A DNA stretch of 42,454 bases from Sphingobacterium thalpophilum (lineage in GTDB: Bacteria; Bacteroidota; Bacteroidia; Chitinophagales; Chitinophagaceae), in the NCBI GenBank assembly GCA_945871875.1, contig CAMBYC010000006.1, positions 1-42,454 of the forward strand, read 5' to 3'. Positions 16,672 to 25,338 of the stretch are shown here, piece by piece. The notes beneath the pieces are model-generated. The model was not told where the DNA came from. It did not search any database and was given only the letters and a program-made list of their open reading frames with translations. How positions within the stretch are numbered: position 1 is the stretch's first letter; each line of letters starts with the position of its first letter. The translations under genes were made by a program, and so were the position numbers.

Positions 16672-17388
16672 ATGAATATTGCATTAATAGGTTATGGCAA
16701 GATGGGTAAAATCATTGAATCTATAGCTGTTTCCCGTGGACATAGTGTAAATCTAAAGATTGACATTTCTAATGCAGAAATGTTGACTGTAGAAAACCTT
16801 CAAAAATGTGATGTTGCTATTGAATTTACTGGTCCACATAGTGCATTTAATAATGTAATGAAAAGCTTGGAAGCTAATATTCCAATTGTTTGTGGTTCTA
16901 CCGGATGGCTTTCACAATATGATGAAGCTGTAGCATTTTGCAATAAGCAGCAAGGGACATTACTTTATGCAAGTAATTTTAGTGTTGGTGTAAATGTGTT
17001 TTTTGAGGTAAATAAACTTTTGGCTGGATTGATGTCAAATTTGCCTGATTATGATGTTTCAATCACAGAAATCCATCATACAGAGAAAAAAGATGCACCA
17101 AGTGGAACTGCGATAACTTTAGCAGAACAAATATTAGCTTTAGTAAACAGAAAAGAAACTTGGGAAAATGTATCAACAACAGATAAAAGCAAATTGACTA
17201 TAATTAGTGAAAGAATAGATCCAGCACCAGGAACGCATAAGATTTGTTATAGTTCAGCTATTGATGACATTGAAATAATACATACGGCTCATAATAGGAA
17301 TGGTTTTGCAACAGGTGCTGTGTTGGCTGCTGAATTCCTCTTAAATAAGAAAGGCATATTCACCATGAAAGATGTTCTGGGCTTTTGA
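16672..17388 (+). CDS. dapB: 4-hydroxy-tetrahydrodipicolinate reductase
   Basis: Reduces the DapA product to tetrahydrodipicolinate for lysine and diaminopimelate (peptidoglycan) synthesis. 238 residues: N-terminal Rossmann motif IALIGYGKMGKIIES, STGW and ASNFSVGVNVFF, and the catalytic signature EIHHTEKKDAPSGTAI, with C-terminal HTAHNRNGFATGAVLAA. Slightly shorter than the Gram-negative E. coli enzyme, as usual in this phylum. Last gene of the parA operon here. In many relatives lepB follows directly; here it is replaced by an Rrf2 regulator and repeats. Confidence 0.95.
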   Translation: MNIALIGYGKMGKIIESIAVSRGHSVNLKIDISNAEMLTVENLQKCDVAIEFTGPHSAFNNVMKSLEANIPIVCGSTGWLSQYDEAVAFCNKQQGTLLYASNFSVGVNVFFEVNKLLAGLMSNLPDYDVSITEIHHTEKKDAPSGTAITLAEQILALVNRKETWENVSTTDKSKLTIISERIDPAPGTHKICYSSAIDDIEIIHTAHNRNGFATGAVLAAEFLLNKKGIFTMKDVLGF

Positions 17389-17403
17389 CATAGTAATAGA
17401 ATA

Positions 17404-17422
17404 AATCAAGTTTACCCTGATT
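17404..17422 (+). promoter_or_regulatory. Possible operator before the Rrf2 regulator
   Basis: AATCA-N9-TGATT inverted repeat (AATCAAGTTTACCCTGATT) ending at the base before the ATG. Short arms, so weak; autoregulation by the Rrf2 protein is a guess. Confidence 0.25.
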
Positions 17423-17857
17423 ATGCTTAACAAAAAAACACAATATGCCCTTCAGGCACTGATGTTTCTTGCAGAACAGAGAAACTATGAACCTGTTCTT
17501 ATTGCTGTTATTGCTGAAAAAAAACAGATTCCTTTAAAATTTCTGGAAAATATTCTTTTACAGCTTAAAAAAGAAGGCATCTTAGAAAGTAAAAAGGGCA
17601 AAAATGGAGGTTATTTCTTATCTGTACCACCATCTTCCATCCCGATTTCAAAAATTATTAGAATTTTACAAGGACCTATTGCAATGTTGCCATGTGTTTC
17701 ACTTTATTTCTATGAACGTTGTCAGAATTGTGATGAAAAAAGATGTGGTTTGCACGATACCATGATTTTGGTGAGAGATGCAACCTTAAAATTATTAGAC
17801 AATAAAACGGTTGCTGATATAGCATTGATAAAACCGTTGACAACTTTGGGAATTTAA
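17423..17857 (+). CDS. Rrf2-family transcriptional regulator with a cysteine cluster
   Basis: 144 residues. Winged-helix N-terminus typical of Rrf2 (NKKTQYALQALMFLAEQR; FLENILLQLKKEGILESKKG; GKNGGYFLS). The effector region carries four close cysteines in CVSLYFYERCQNCDEKRCGL, consistent with an Fe-S cluster sensor as in IscR/NsrR/RsrR-type proteins, although the spacing is its own. Lies 34 nt after dapB on the same strand. Targets not visible; the adjacent genes are not Fe-S biogenesis genes. Confidence 0.85.
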   Translation: MLNKKTQYALQALMFLAEQRNYEPVLIAVIAEKKQIPLKFLENILLQLKKEGILESKKGKNGGYFLSVPPSSIPISKIIRILQGPIAMLPCVSLYFYERCQNCDEKRCGLHDTMILVRDATLKLLDNKTVADIALIKPLTTLGI

Positions 17858-18549
17858 AATTAATTATAGGTTTAAGAAAAAAATCCTAGTTGTTGAATTT
17901 ATGCAGTAGTTCTAAAAATGATGCAGTAATAGTTAAATCCAATGCATAGTCTCACTTAAAATAATAAATTTACTTGCAAGAAAATAATTTAGAGACTTAA
18001 AATCAATGGTTAATCCGCACTAAAAACATAAAATTTCGTCAAAATAGCACAAACCACCGCCCAAAAAATACCGGCAACCGCATAAAACAATCGATCATCC
18101 GCCTACAATACTTAAACAATCGTCAAAATAGCACGAACTACCGCCAAAAAATACCGTCAATCGTATAAAACAAACGATCGTCCGCTTATAAAACATAAAT
18201 AATCGGCAAAATAGCACGAATTACCGCCAAAAAAATACCAGCAATCGTCTAAAAAAAACGATCATCCACCAAAAAAACATAAATAATCGGCAAAATAACA
18301 CGAATCACCGCCAAAGAAATACCGGCAACCGTGTAAAACAAACGATCATCCGCCTATAAAACATGAATAATCGGCAAAATAACACGAACTACCGCCAAAA
18401 AACACCAAAAACTAATGAGTTTCAGCTATTCTTCTCCTTCGGACACATGTTTATTAAATAAATGTTCAATTAATATTTGACAACTTTAAGGTCTTTCTTT
18501 ATAAATAATGAGGATTTACATCTTCTTGGCATAAAAGCAAACCGAAAGT
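17858..18549. other. Non-coding region of about 690 bp between Rrf2 and the MFS transporter
   Basis: No ORF with coding character on either strand. The middle is the 84-bp tandem repeat annotated separately. The left 150 bp contain ATGCAGTA twice (near 17900 and 17920); the right 145 bp are AT-rich with no recognised element. Confidence 0.7.
18011..18405. repeat. 84-bp tandem repeat (minisatellite), four full copies plus partial ends
   Basis: Full copies at 18037-18120 (84 bp), 18121-18203 (83), 18204-18287 (84) and 18288-18371 (84); a partial copy tail before (from about 18011) and a partial head after (to about 18405). Each begins CGKCAAAATARCACGAAYYA. Every copy divides into four sub-blocks of 18-23 bp starting near CCG or CGG, each with a run of 4-8 A, so A-tracts recur about every 21 bp. 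Copies differ by scattered substitutions and one indel. No ORF runs through it. Confidence 0.9.
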
Positions 18550-19875
18550 TTATGATTTTATTTCTTCAAACTTAGCTTTTTGCATTTTAACAAACATAAC
18601 TGCAATAGCAGCACAAATAAGTAAAACACCTGCCAATTTAATTACGTTTGTTGGGTCACTATTTAATAAAGTATGGTAATACAAAGGCAAAGTGAAAATC
18701 TGAATCATCATTGGAATTACGATGAACATATTAAAAATGCCCATATAAACTCCAGTACGATGAGGTGGAATACTATCGGCCAAAATGATATAAGGATTAC
18801 CCATTATACTTGCCCATGCCAATCCAATACCTATCATAGGAATAAATAAAACCATTTTATCGTGTATCATTGGAATACATATCATTCCAACTCCTGCAAG
18901 TGTTAAGCAAATAGCGTGAACAATTTTGGGACCAAATCTATTTGCAAAGCGAACCAAAACAAAAGCAGAAAGGAAAGATATAAAGTTGTAGAATCCACCA
19001 ATTTGACCAACAATTAATCCTGCTTCATGAAAATCTGGTGTTGAGCTTTCTGTGGTGTTGAAAAATGTTTTTGAAATAGAAAGTGCGATATATTGCCAAT
19101 AACAAAACATTCCATACCATTGAAACAATTTCATAATTGCGAGTTGCTTCATTGTATTGGGCATTTCTTTAAATGCAATAACAATATCATTAAAAAGATG
19201 AGCAAATCCTTTAGGTGTTTCTTTCATTGCTTTGATTTCAGCTTCACTTAATGGGTGTTCCTTTGTAGTTTTAAGCGTCCATAAAATAGAAATGATTGAA
19301 ATAAATGCACCAATTACAAAGGCGGTAATGGTAATGTAGGGGATATTGTTTTGATTGGATAAATCTCTACTCATTCCAAATGCAACGAGAATTGAGGGGG
19401 TTAGATAAGATAAAGTTTGACCAAGACCGGTGAAAGCACTTTGTGTTAGAAAACCAAGAGAATGCTGTTCAGGCAATAATTTATCACTAACAAATGCTCG
19501 ATAAGGCTCCATAGTTATATTATTGGCTGCATCAAGAATCCATAAAATAGAAGCTGCCATCCAAAGGGTTGAACTAAAAGGCATTACAAACAAACTTAAA
19601 CTACAAATAATTGCTCCTATCAAGAAATATGGTGTTCTTCTACCAAACCTTGAAGTGGTTTTATCACTCATCGCACCGATAATTGGTTGCACCAATAAAC
19701 CCGTCATTGGACCAGCAAGCCATAAATAAGGTAAAGAACCCTCATCAGCACCGAGATAGCTATAAATAGGGCTCATATTGCTTTGCTGCAGTCCAAAGCT
19801 GTATTGAATTCCGAAGAAACCGAAATTCATGTTTACAATTTGCCAAAAAGATAATTTAGGTTTAGGTATAGACAT
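18550..19875 (-). CDS. MFS sugar transporter, SLC45-like
   Basis: 441-residue major facilitator with about 12 membrane segments. The N-terminus [20 protein letters not shown], the loop [19 protein letters not shown] (the MFS A-motif between segments 2 and 3), and [14 protein letters not shown] are characteristic of the SLC45/sucrose-maltose symporter branch. Predicted proton-coupled uptake of a disaccharide at the inner membrane. Its promoter (TTG-N19-TAGATTTG) overlaps that of the divergent glycoside hydrolase, which suggests joint use: import, then hydrolysis of an alpha-glucoside or sucrose. Substrate inferred only. Confidence 0.85.
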   Translation of the reverse strand: MSIPKPKLSFWQIVNMNFGFFGIQYSFGLQQSNMSPIYSYLGADEGSLPYLWLAGPMTGLLVQPIIGAMSDKTTSRFGRRTPYFLIGAIICSLSLFVMPFSSTLWMAASILWILDAANNITMEPYRAFVSDKLLPEQHSLGFLTQSAFTGLGQTLSYLTPSILVAFGMSRDLSNQNNIPYITITAFVIGAFISIISILWTLKTTKEHPLSEAEIKAMKETPKGFAHLFNDIVIAFKEMPNTMKQLAIMKLFQWYGMFCYWQYIALSISKTFFNTTESSTPDFHEAGLIVGQIGGFYNFISFLSAFVLVRFANRFGPKIVHAICLTLAGVGMICIPMIHDKMVLFIPMIGIGLAWASIMGNPYIILADSIPPHRTGVYMGIFNMFIVIPMMIQIFTLPLYYHTLLNSDPTNVIKLAGVLLICAAIAVMFVKMQKAKFEEIKS

Positions 19876-19886
19876 TCGTTGAAAGT

Positions 19887-19918
19887 TTTGTAGATATCAA
19901 ATCTAATTATTAGGTTTG
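19887..19918 (+). promoter_or_regulatory. Promoter of the glycoside hydrolase gene
   Basis: TTTG (19887-19890), 20-nt spacer, TAGGTTTG (19911-19918); both boxes match the Bacteroidetes consensus. Overlaps the oppositely directed transporter promoter. Confidence 0.75.
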
Positions 19919-19927
19919 GATTTTCAA
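19898..19927 (-). promoter_or_regulatory. Promoter of the MFS transporter gene
   Basis: Minus strand TTG (19927-19925), 19-nt spacer, TAGATTTG (19905-19898). The two divergent promoters interlock, so RNA polymerase can occupy only one at a time. Confidence 0.7.
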
Positions 19928-19934
19928 TTAATTT

Positions 19935-21095
19935 ATGCAAAACATTGTAGCGTATCAGAAAAGCATTGAATTGCTAAGAAAAGCAATTACCCCGTTCGGG
20001 TTTGTGGCGAGTGTTGAAGACATCACCAATTATAGAAGAGTTTGGACAAGAGATGCAGTTATTCACAGCATTGCAGCAATGCGAACAGGAGAAGCTGAAC
20101 TTATCGAATGTAGCAAAAATACGATTGTTACAATTTTTGATCACCAACATCCCATTGGTTTTATGCCATCAAATGTGCAACCAGATAATGGCAAAAGCAG
20201 TTATGGAGGAAATGTTGGAAGAGTGGATAATATCAGTTGGGCGGTAATTGGACTTTGTAAATATACTTTAGAAACAGGTGATCATCAACTCCTAGAAAAA
20301 TACAAATCAAAAGTTATTAGATGTTTTGAAGTAATGGATATTTGGGAATATAATGGGAAAGGGTTAATGTATGTGCCTCAAAGTGGTGATTGGGCAGATG
20401 AATATATTCAACACGGATATGTTTTATATGATCAATTGTTGCGTTTATGGGCTTTAGAAATGGCATCAAAACTTTATTTTCATGCACCTTATCAAGCAAA
20501 AGCAGATGAAATAAGAAGCTTGATTCCAATTAATTACAGAAGAAACCCTGAAAGCTCATCGCTTTATTCGCCCAATCTTAAGCACCAAATGATAGATGTT
20601 CCAAATGATTATTGGTTATTGGGATTCAATCCAGCAAGAATTTACCCTCAATTTGATTTACAAGCCAATGCATTTGCTCTTTTACTAAATGTAGGGTCTG
20701 CAACAGAAAATAAAATTACTTTAGATTATATTAAGCAATGGGTAAATTCCCAAGAACAAATACTTCCATCATTTTATCCAAGTATTGAAAATAAAGATTG
20801 GGAGATGGAAGAGTTGAAAAACAATTATGCTTACAATTTCAGGAATTTCCCGCATCAATTCCATAATGGAGGATTATGGCCTGTTTGGAATGGATGGATG
20901 GCTGCGGCATTAAAACAACACGGAGAATTAGAAACAGCAGCACTTCTGACGCAATACATTCATGAAGCCAATGCAAAAAACAATGATGTATTTAATGAAT
21001 GTTTACACGGACAAACATTAGAGCCTTCAGGAGTAAACTATTGTGTTTGGAGTGCTGCTGGGGCAATATTAGCAGAATTAGGCGTTACTTGTTAA
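19935..21095 (+). CDS. (alpha/alpha)6-barrel glycoside hydrolase, GH100/debranching-enzyme-like
   Basis: 386 residues, no signal peptide, so cytoplasmic. Seen: YRRVWTRDAVIHSIAAMRTG, GRVDNISWAVIGLCKY, VPQSGDWADEYIQHGYVLYD, and a C-terminal HNGGLWPVWNGWMAAAL. The WTRD and GDW-x-D acidic motifs are where catalytic acids sit in GH100 (neutral invertase) and glycogen-debranching glucosidases. Paired by divergent promoters with an SLC45-like transporter, it is best read as hydrolysing the imported disaccharide, perhaps sucrose. Exact family and substrate are uncertain. Its stop overlaps the convergent proline dehydrogenase stop by 4 nt. Confidence 0.75.
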   Translation: MQNIVAYQKSIELLRKAITPFGFVASVEDITNYRRVWTRDAVIHSIAAMRTGEAELIECSKNTIVTIFDHQHPIGFMPSNVQPDNGKSSYGGNVGRVDNISWAVIGLCKYTLETGDHQLLEKYKSKVIRCFEVMDIWEYNGKGLMYVPQSGDWADEYIQHGYVLYDQLLRLWALEMASKLYFHAPYQAKADEIRSLIPINYRRNPESSSLYSPNLKHQMIDVPNDYWLLGFNPARIYPQFDLQANAFALLLNVGSATENKITLDYIKQWVNSQEQILPSFYPSIENKDWEMEELKNNYAYNFRNFPHQFHNGGLWPVWNGWMAAALKQHGELETAALLTQYIHEANAKNNDVFNECLHGQTLEPSGVNYCVWSAAGAILAELGVTC

Positions 21096-22309
21096 TGACT
21101 TAGTTTTCTGCGGCTTTTTTCCTTTCTGATTAAAGAAAGTTCTCTGTTGGTCTGTCCAGCTACTGAAGAATTTTCCTGAGCTCGACGCATCAGATATGGA
21201 ATTACATCTTTAATTGGACCAAAAGGCAAGTATTTACTTACGTTACATCCTATTTTTGCTAGATTAAAAGTGATATTATCGCTCATTCCATACAGTTGAG
21301 AAAAATGAATATGGGGGTGATTTAATGGAATAGATTCCGACAACAATTGTTTTGTTGCCATTAAATTGCTTTCTTCATTATGAGTGGCGATGATAACTGC
21401 AACTGAAGAAAGGTTTTTAATACATAAAACAACAGCTTCATTGTAATCTTTATCAGTGGCTGCCTTATTGGGTTGTATTGGAGATTGAATTTGATGATCA
21501 TCTGCCCAGCTGCGTTCTTTTTCCATATAGGCACCTCTAACCAATTTTACACCCAAAATGTAGCTTTCGTTTTTTGCAGATTCAAAAGATTCATTTAAGA
21601 ATTTAAGCTTATCGTGTCTATACAATTGAATGGTATTGAAGACAATTGGCTCATTTTGGTTAAATTCTTTCATCATGAGCGTGGTTAAAGCATCAACGGG
21701 TTCTTGAATCCAAGATTCTTCCGCATCAACTAAAACACCAACTCGTTTTTGAGTAGCGTTTTTACAAATAGAAGTTACCCTTTCACAAACTTTTTGCCAA
21801 GATGCCAATTCATCAGGATTAAGATTTGCAATAGCATTATTATATCTCGACAATAAACTTTCACTGCCAACCATTAATCCATTAATCTTTTTAAGGATTT
21901 CAAAAGATGCAATACCAGTAACTTTAATACTTATAAAAGGGATATTATTTTGAGTAGCAGCAAAGTCAATAACTTTTATAAATTCATCTTTAGAAGCATC
22001 AAAAGCCAGTTCACCATCTTCTCCACCCTCGGCACCATAGTCGAGAATTACTTTTACATTATAAGTTGAAAGATTTTGAACAAGAGGAATGGTTTCAGTT
22101 AATGTTTCGCCACCTACAAACTGTTTAAAAATTGTAGCACGAATTAATCCTTTTACGGGTAAACCCACTTTTATAGCCCAAGGTGTAATTTGTGTTCCAA
22201 ATTTTACCAACCAAGGGATATTCATGCAAGAAAAAAGGAAATTAGATTGTGCTAAATCTGCGTCAGATTTATTGGCAAAGGCGATCTGCGTATTGTCGAA
22301 AGAAAGCAT
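21092..22309 (-). CDS. Proline dehydrogenase
   Basis: FAD-dependent oxidation of proline to pyrroline-5-carboxylate, first step of proline catabolism, passing electrons to quinone. 405 residues with the TIM-barrel signatures VILDYGAEGGED, VGVLVDAEESWIQEP, LGVKLVRGAYMEKER, IATHNEES, and KYLPFGPIKDVIPYLMRRAQEN near the end (flavin and substrate arginines). Monofunctional: the P5C dehydrogenase half of PutA is absent and no such gene is near. Starts 6 nt after the SDR stop, so the two are cotranscribed. Confidence 0.93.
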   Translation of the reverse strand: MLSFDNTQIAFANKSDADLAQSNFLFSCMNIPWLVKFGTQITPWAIKVGLPVKGLIRATIFKQFVGGETLTETIPLVQNLSTYNVKVILDYGAEGGEDGELAFDASKDEFIKVIDFAATQNNIPFISIKVTGIASFEILKKINGLMVGSESLLSRYNNAIANLNPDELASWQKVCERVTSICKNATQKRVGVLVDAEESWIQEPVDALTTLMMKEFNQNEPIVFNTIQLYRHDKLKFLNESFESAKNESYILGVKLVRGAYMEKERSWADDHQIQSPIQPNKAATDKDYNEAVVLCIKNLSSVAVIIATHNEESNLMATKQLLSESIPLNHPHIHFSQLYGMSDNITFNLAKIGCNVSKYLPFGPIKDVIPYLMRRAQENSSVAGQTNRELSLIRKEKSRRKLSH

Positions 22310-22315
22310 AGTTAT

Positions 22316-23032
22316 TTATATTGCTTGATGGTTAAATGGTTGTAACACCATTTCAGAAACCACACCGGAGGCGGGTTGTTGACAAAGAAACCAAATTGCT
22401 CTTGCAGCTTCTTCTGCTTGAATCATTTTTTCTCTTTGTACACGCAAATTTATGGTATCCCAGAATGGGGAATCCACTCCACCTAAAAAAATATTTGTAA
22501 TTCGTATTTCAGTTCTTTTCAATTCTTCTCTAATACTTTGCATCATACCAACCAAACCGTATTTTGAAGCACAATAAGCTGCGGCACCAGCCATTGGTAT
22601 TTTACCTAAAATACCTGGAATATTAATAATTAACCCCTTTCCAGTTGTTTTCATTGCAGGCAAAAACTTTTGCACCAAAAGAAAACTTCCAACTAAATTT
22701 GTAGATAAAGACAATTGAAACTCTTCTAAACTCAATTGTTCGAGGGGTTTTATAATACCAATTCCTGCGGCATTCAATAAAATATCTAATTGAGGCACTT
22801 GTGCATGAATAGCATTTGCCATTTCATTGATGCTATTTTCATCAGTTAGATCAATGCTAAAGCAACGTTCAGCAGGGATAGATAATTCTTCTGCTAATTC
22901 TGCCAATTTATCTGCATTTCTTCCAGCCAAAAACACCCTTGCACCACTTTGAGCTAGTAATTTAGCGGTATTTCTTCCTACACCACCAGTAGCACCTGCT
23001 ATTAAAACATTTTTATTTGTCAACTTTTCCAT
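22316..23032 (-). CDS. Short-chain dehydrogenase/reductase
   Basis: 238 residues. TGxxxGxG-type cofactor motif as IAGATGGVGRNTAKLL, NAAGIG, catalytic Tyr and Lys in AAYCASKYGLVG. The usual catalytic Ser position lies in LIINIPGILGKIP, where Ser appears replaced by Pro/Gly; this would lower classical activity and is worth checking. NADP preference suggested by AGRNADK after the second strand. Substrate unknown; operon with proline dehydrogenase offers no obvious pathway link. Confidence 0.85.
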   Translation of the reverse strand: MEKLTNKNVLIAGATGGVGRNTAKLLAQSGARVFLAGRNADKLAELAEELSIPAERCFSIDLTDENSINEMANAIHAQVPQLDILLNAAGIGIIKPLEQLSLEEFQLSLSTNLVGSFLLVQKFLPAMKTTGKGLIINIPGILGKIPMAGAAAYCASKYGLVGMMQSIREELKRTEIRITNIFLGGVDSPFWDTINLRVQREKMIQAEEAARAIWFLCQQPASGVVSEMVLQPFNHQAI

Positions 23033-23118
23033 GAAGATTTTTTTTAATAAACATTGTTAAGATTGATTTGTTCTATAAATGATGAAAGAAATTCTGTTGA
23101 TTTTACAAAACATCATTT

Positions 23119-23595
23119 ATGCGTAAACCGTGGAATAGAATTAGTTTACCCGTTTATAGCATTAGTTCAAACCACGGAGAAAAACACAATATGCATATTT
23201 GCACTTATGTTTCAGCAGTGAGCATGGAACCCAAGCGATATATGGTTGCAGTTTACCATGGCACAAAAACTTTAGAACTTATAAATGAAAATCCAAAGTT
23301 TTTATTGCAATTGTTGTCGGAAGAACAATACCCATTAGTAAGACTACTTGGACAACAAACTGGACATAAAGTAGATAAAATATCAAGGTTACAAAAGAGA
23401 GGATTGATTGATGTTTATAATGGATATTTTTATTTACAGGAGGCATTAGCTATTATTGAATTAGAAGCAATAAATAGAATTTCAGGAGGTGATCATGATG
23501 TATTTGTATGTGATGTAGTTGGTTTTCGAAATTTAAAAGAGGGAGAACCACTAACAACAGATTTTTTGAGACATAAAAAAATCATCAGAGCATAA
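23119..23595 (+). CDS. Flavin reductase-like FMN-binding split-barrel protein
   Basis: 158 residues. The N-terminal strand pattern KPWNRISLPVYSISS ... HICTYVSAVSMEPKRYMVAV matches the flavin reductase/PNPOx-like split barrel that binds FMN as a dimer. No partner monooxygenase in the neighbourhood. First of three same-strand genes: dipeptide epimerase follows after 35 nt and thioesterase after a further 10. Physiological role unknown. Confidence 0.8.
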   Translation: MRKPWNRISLPVYSISSNHGEKHNMHICTYVSAVSMEPKRYMVAVYHGTKTLELINENPKFLLQLLSEEQYPLVRLLGQQTGHKVDKISRLQKRGLIDVYNGYFYLQEALAIIELEAINRISGGDHDVFVCDVVGFRNLKEGEPLTTDFLRHKKIIRA

Positions 23596-23630
23596 GAAAG
23601 GCAGTAACTTAGCGTTGCTATAAAGAATTT

Positions 23631-24728
23631 ATGAAAATCACACATACAGAAATTTTCAAGCTTACTATTCCGATGGAACCCTTTGTGATAGCAACGGAGG
23701 TTTGTAGTGCTACACAAAATATCTTTATACGCATTCATACGGATGAAGGCATTATTGGTATGGGAGAATGTTCTGCGTTTCCTATGTTGGTAGGAGAAAC
23801 ACAGAATACATGTTTTGAAATTGCCAAAGATTTTGCCCGTATTACAAAAGGACTAAATCCACTAGATATTATTGGGATTTTAAAATTATTAGATCAATAC
23901 ATAGCCTTTAATTCTACTATAAAGAGTGCTTGGGATATTGCATTGAATGATATATCTGCAAAAGCGTCGGGTTTACCTTTATATGCTTTTCTTGGAGGTA
24001 TCAAAAAAGATATACATACAGACCTCACTATTGGCATTGATACACCAGAAAAGATGGCGGAGAAAGCAAGACAATTTGTTGCCAATGGGGTAACTATCAT
24101 TAAAGTTAAGTTGGGGAAAAACGGAGAGGAAGATGTAAGGAGAATAAAGTTAATTAGAGAGGCAGTAGGTTATTCTATTCAATTGAGGGTAGATGCCAAC
24201 CAAGGTTGGGATATGGAAACAGCGATAAGAACATTAAATGCAATAGCCCCCTACTCTATTGAGTTTTGTGAGCAACCCATTCACCATCATTTTGACCATC
24301 AATTGCCAGAAGTACGCAAACAATCAGCTGTAAAAATAATGGCAGATGAGAGTGTGTTTAATCATTATGATGCGATACGATTGATAGAGGCAGATGCGAT
24401 AGATTACATCAATATAAAGTTGGCAAAATCAGGCGGCATTTTAGAGGCTCAAAAAATTGCAGATGCGGCAGGTGAAAGAGGAATTCCTTGTATGTTAGGA
24501 GGAATGACAGAAAGTAGGTTAGGATTAACAGCAAAAGTTCATTTTGCTATGACACATCCCAATATTCAGTTTTATGATCTTGATACTTGTTTACTAGGAC
24601 AATATGAAGATCCTGTAATAGGAGGAGCGAATTACAACAATTATCATCTAGAAGTTTCAGATGGGGCGGGAATTGATGCCGACATAGACGAAACATTTCT
24701 TGAAAAATGTGAAAAAATAGTAGTTTAA
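23631..24728 (+). CDS. Dipeptide epimerase (enolase superfamily)
   Basis: 365-residue muconate-lactonising/mandelate racemase-type enzyme. Catalytic KxK in TIIKVKLGKNGEED, metal ligands Asp in LRVDANQGWD, Glu in IEFCEQPI and Asp in IMADESVF, and the second catalytic lysine in YINIKLAKSGGI. This set fits L-Ala-D/L-Glu epimerase and related dipeptide epimerases, which recycle murein peptides or process other dipeptides. Specificity within the group is not readable without modelling. Confidence 0.88.
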   Translation: MKITHTEIFKLTIPMEPFVIATEVCSATQNIFIRIHTDEGIIGMGECSAFPMLVGETQNTCFEIAKDFARITKGLNPLDIIGILKLLDQYIAFNSTIKSAWDIALNDISAKASGLPLYAFLGGIKKDIHTDLTIGIDTPEKMAEKARQFVANGVTIIKVKLGKNGEEDVRRIKLIREAVGYSIQLRVDANQGWDMETAIRTLNAIAPYSIEFCEQPIHHHFDHQLPEVRKQSAVKIMADESVFNHYDAIRLIEADAIDYINIKLAKSGGILEAQKIADAAGERGIPCMLGGMTESRLGLTAKVHFAMTHPNIQFYDLDTCLLGQYEDPVIGGANYNNYHLEVSDGAGIDADIDETFLEKCEKIVV

Positions 24729-24738
24729 AAAATTTATT

Positions 24739-25257
24739 ATGAATATGGAAAGTAAATGTGCATCGGAAAGTTTAATAATAATGACAGAATTGGTATTGCC
24801 CAATGATACCAATCTATTTGGCAATTTGATGGGAGGAAGATTGATGTATTGGATGGATATTGCGGCAGCTCTATCTGCGGGTAAACATTGTAATTCTTTG
24901 GTTGTAACTGCTTCTGTAGACAATATATCTTTCGAATCACCAATTAAATTGGGGAATGTTGTGCATATTGAAGCAAAGGTGACAAGAGCGTTTAATACTT
25001 CTATGGAAGTTCACATTAATGTTTGGGGAGAAGACCATACCTTACAATATAAGTATAAGAGCAACGAGGCATATTATACATTTGTTTCATTAGATCCAAA
25101 CCGTAAACCGCGAAAAGTACCTACAATTATTGCAGAAACAACAGATGAAATCAGCTTATTTGAAGGAGCTTTAAGGAGAAGACAATTGAGATTGATATTA
25201 GGAGGCAAAATGAAGCCAGATGATGCACTAGAACTTAAAGCATTGTTTGGCAAATAA
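24739..25257 (+). CDS. Acyl-CoA thioesterase, hotdog fold (YciA/ACOT-like)
   Basis: 172 residues. Core TELVLPNDTNLFGNLMGGRL then MYWMDIAAALSAGKHC and VTASVDNISFESPIKLGNVV, the signature of YciA/cytosolic acyl-CoA hydrolases; the Asn and Asp of this block are the catalytic residues in the family. Releases free fatty acid and CoA. Lies 10 nt after the epimerase gene and ends before a strong hairpin. Confidence 0.88.
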   Translation: MNMESKCASESLIIMTELVLPNDTNLFGNLMGGRLMYWMDIAAALSAGKHCNSLVVTASVDNISFESPIKLGNVVHIEAKVTRAFNTSMEVHINVWGEDHTLQYKYKSNEAYYTFVSLDPNRKPRKVPTIIAETTDEISLFEGALRRRQLRLILGGKMKPDDALELKALFGK

Positions 25258-25266
25258 ATATATACT

Positions 25267-25298
25267 CAACAGACTTATTTTTTTCAATAAGTCTGTTG
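25267..25298. terminator. Hairpin between convergent thioesterase and acyltransferase genes
   Basis: CAACAGACTTATT (25267-25279), loop TTTTTC, AATAAGTCTGTTG (25286-25298): perfect 13-bp stem. No long T-run follows on either strand, so it may act as an mRNA 3-prime-end stabiliser as much as a terminator. Confidence 0.7.
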
Positions 25299-25338
25299 AA
25301 ATGTTATTAGGATTATACAGTTATAAATATGATGAAAT

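Noticed and set aside
18011-18405. CRISPR array
   Set aside because: Repeats are contiguous 84-bp tandem units without unique spacers, and no cas gene is near.
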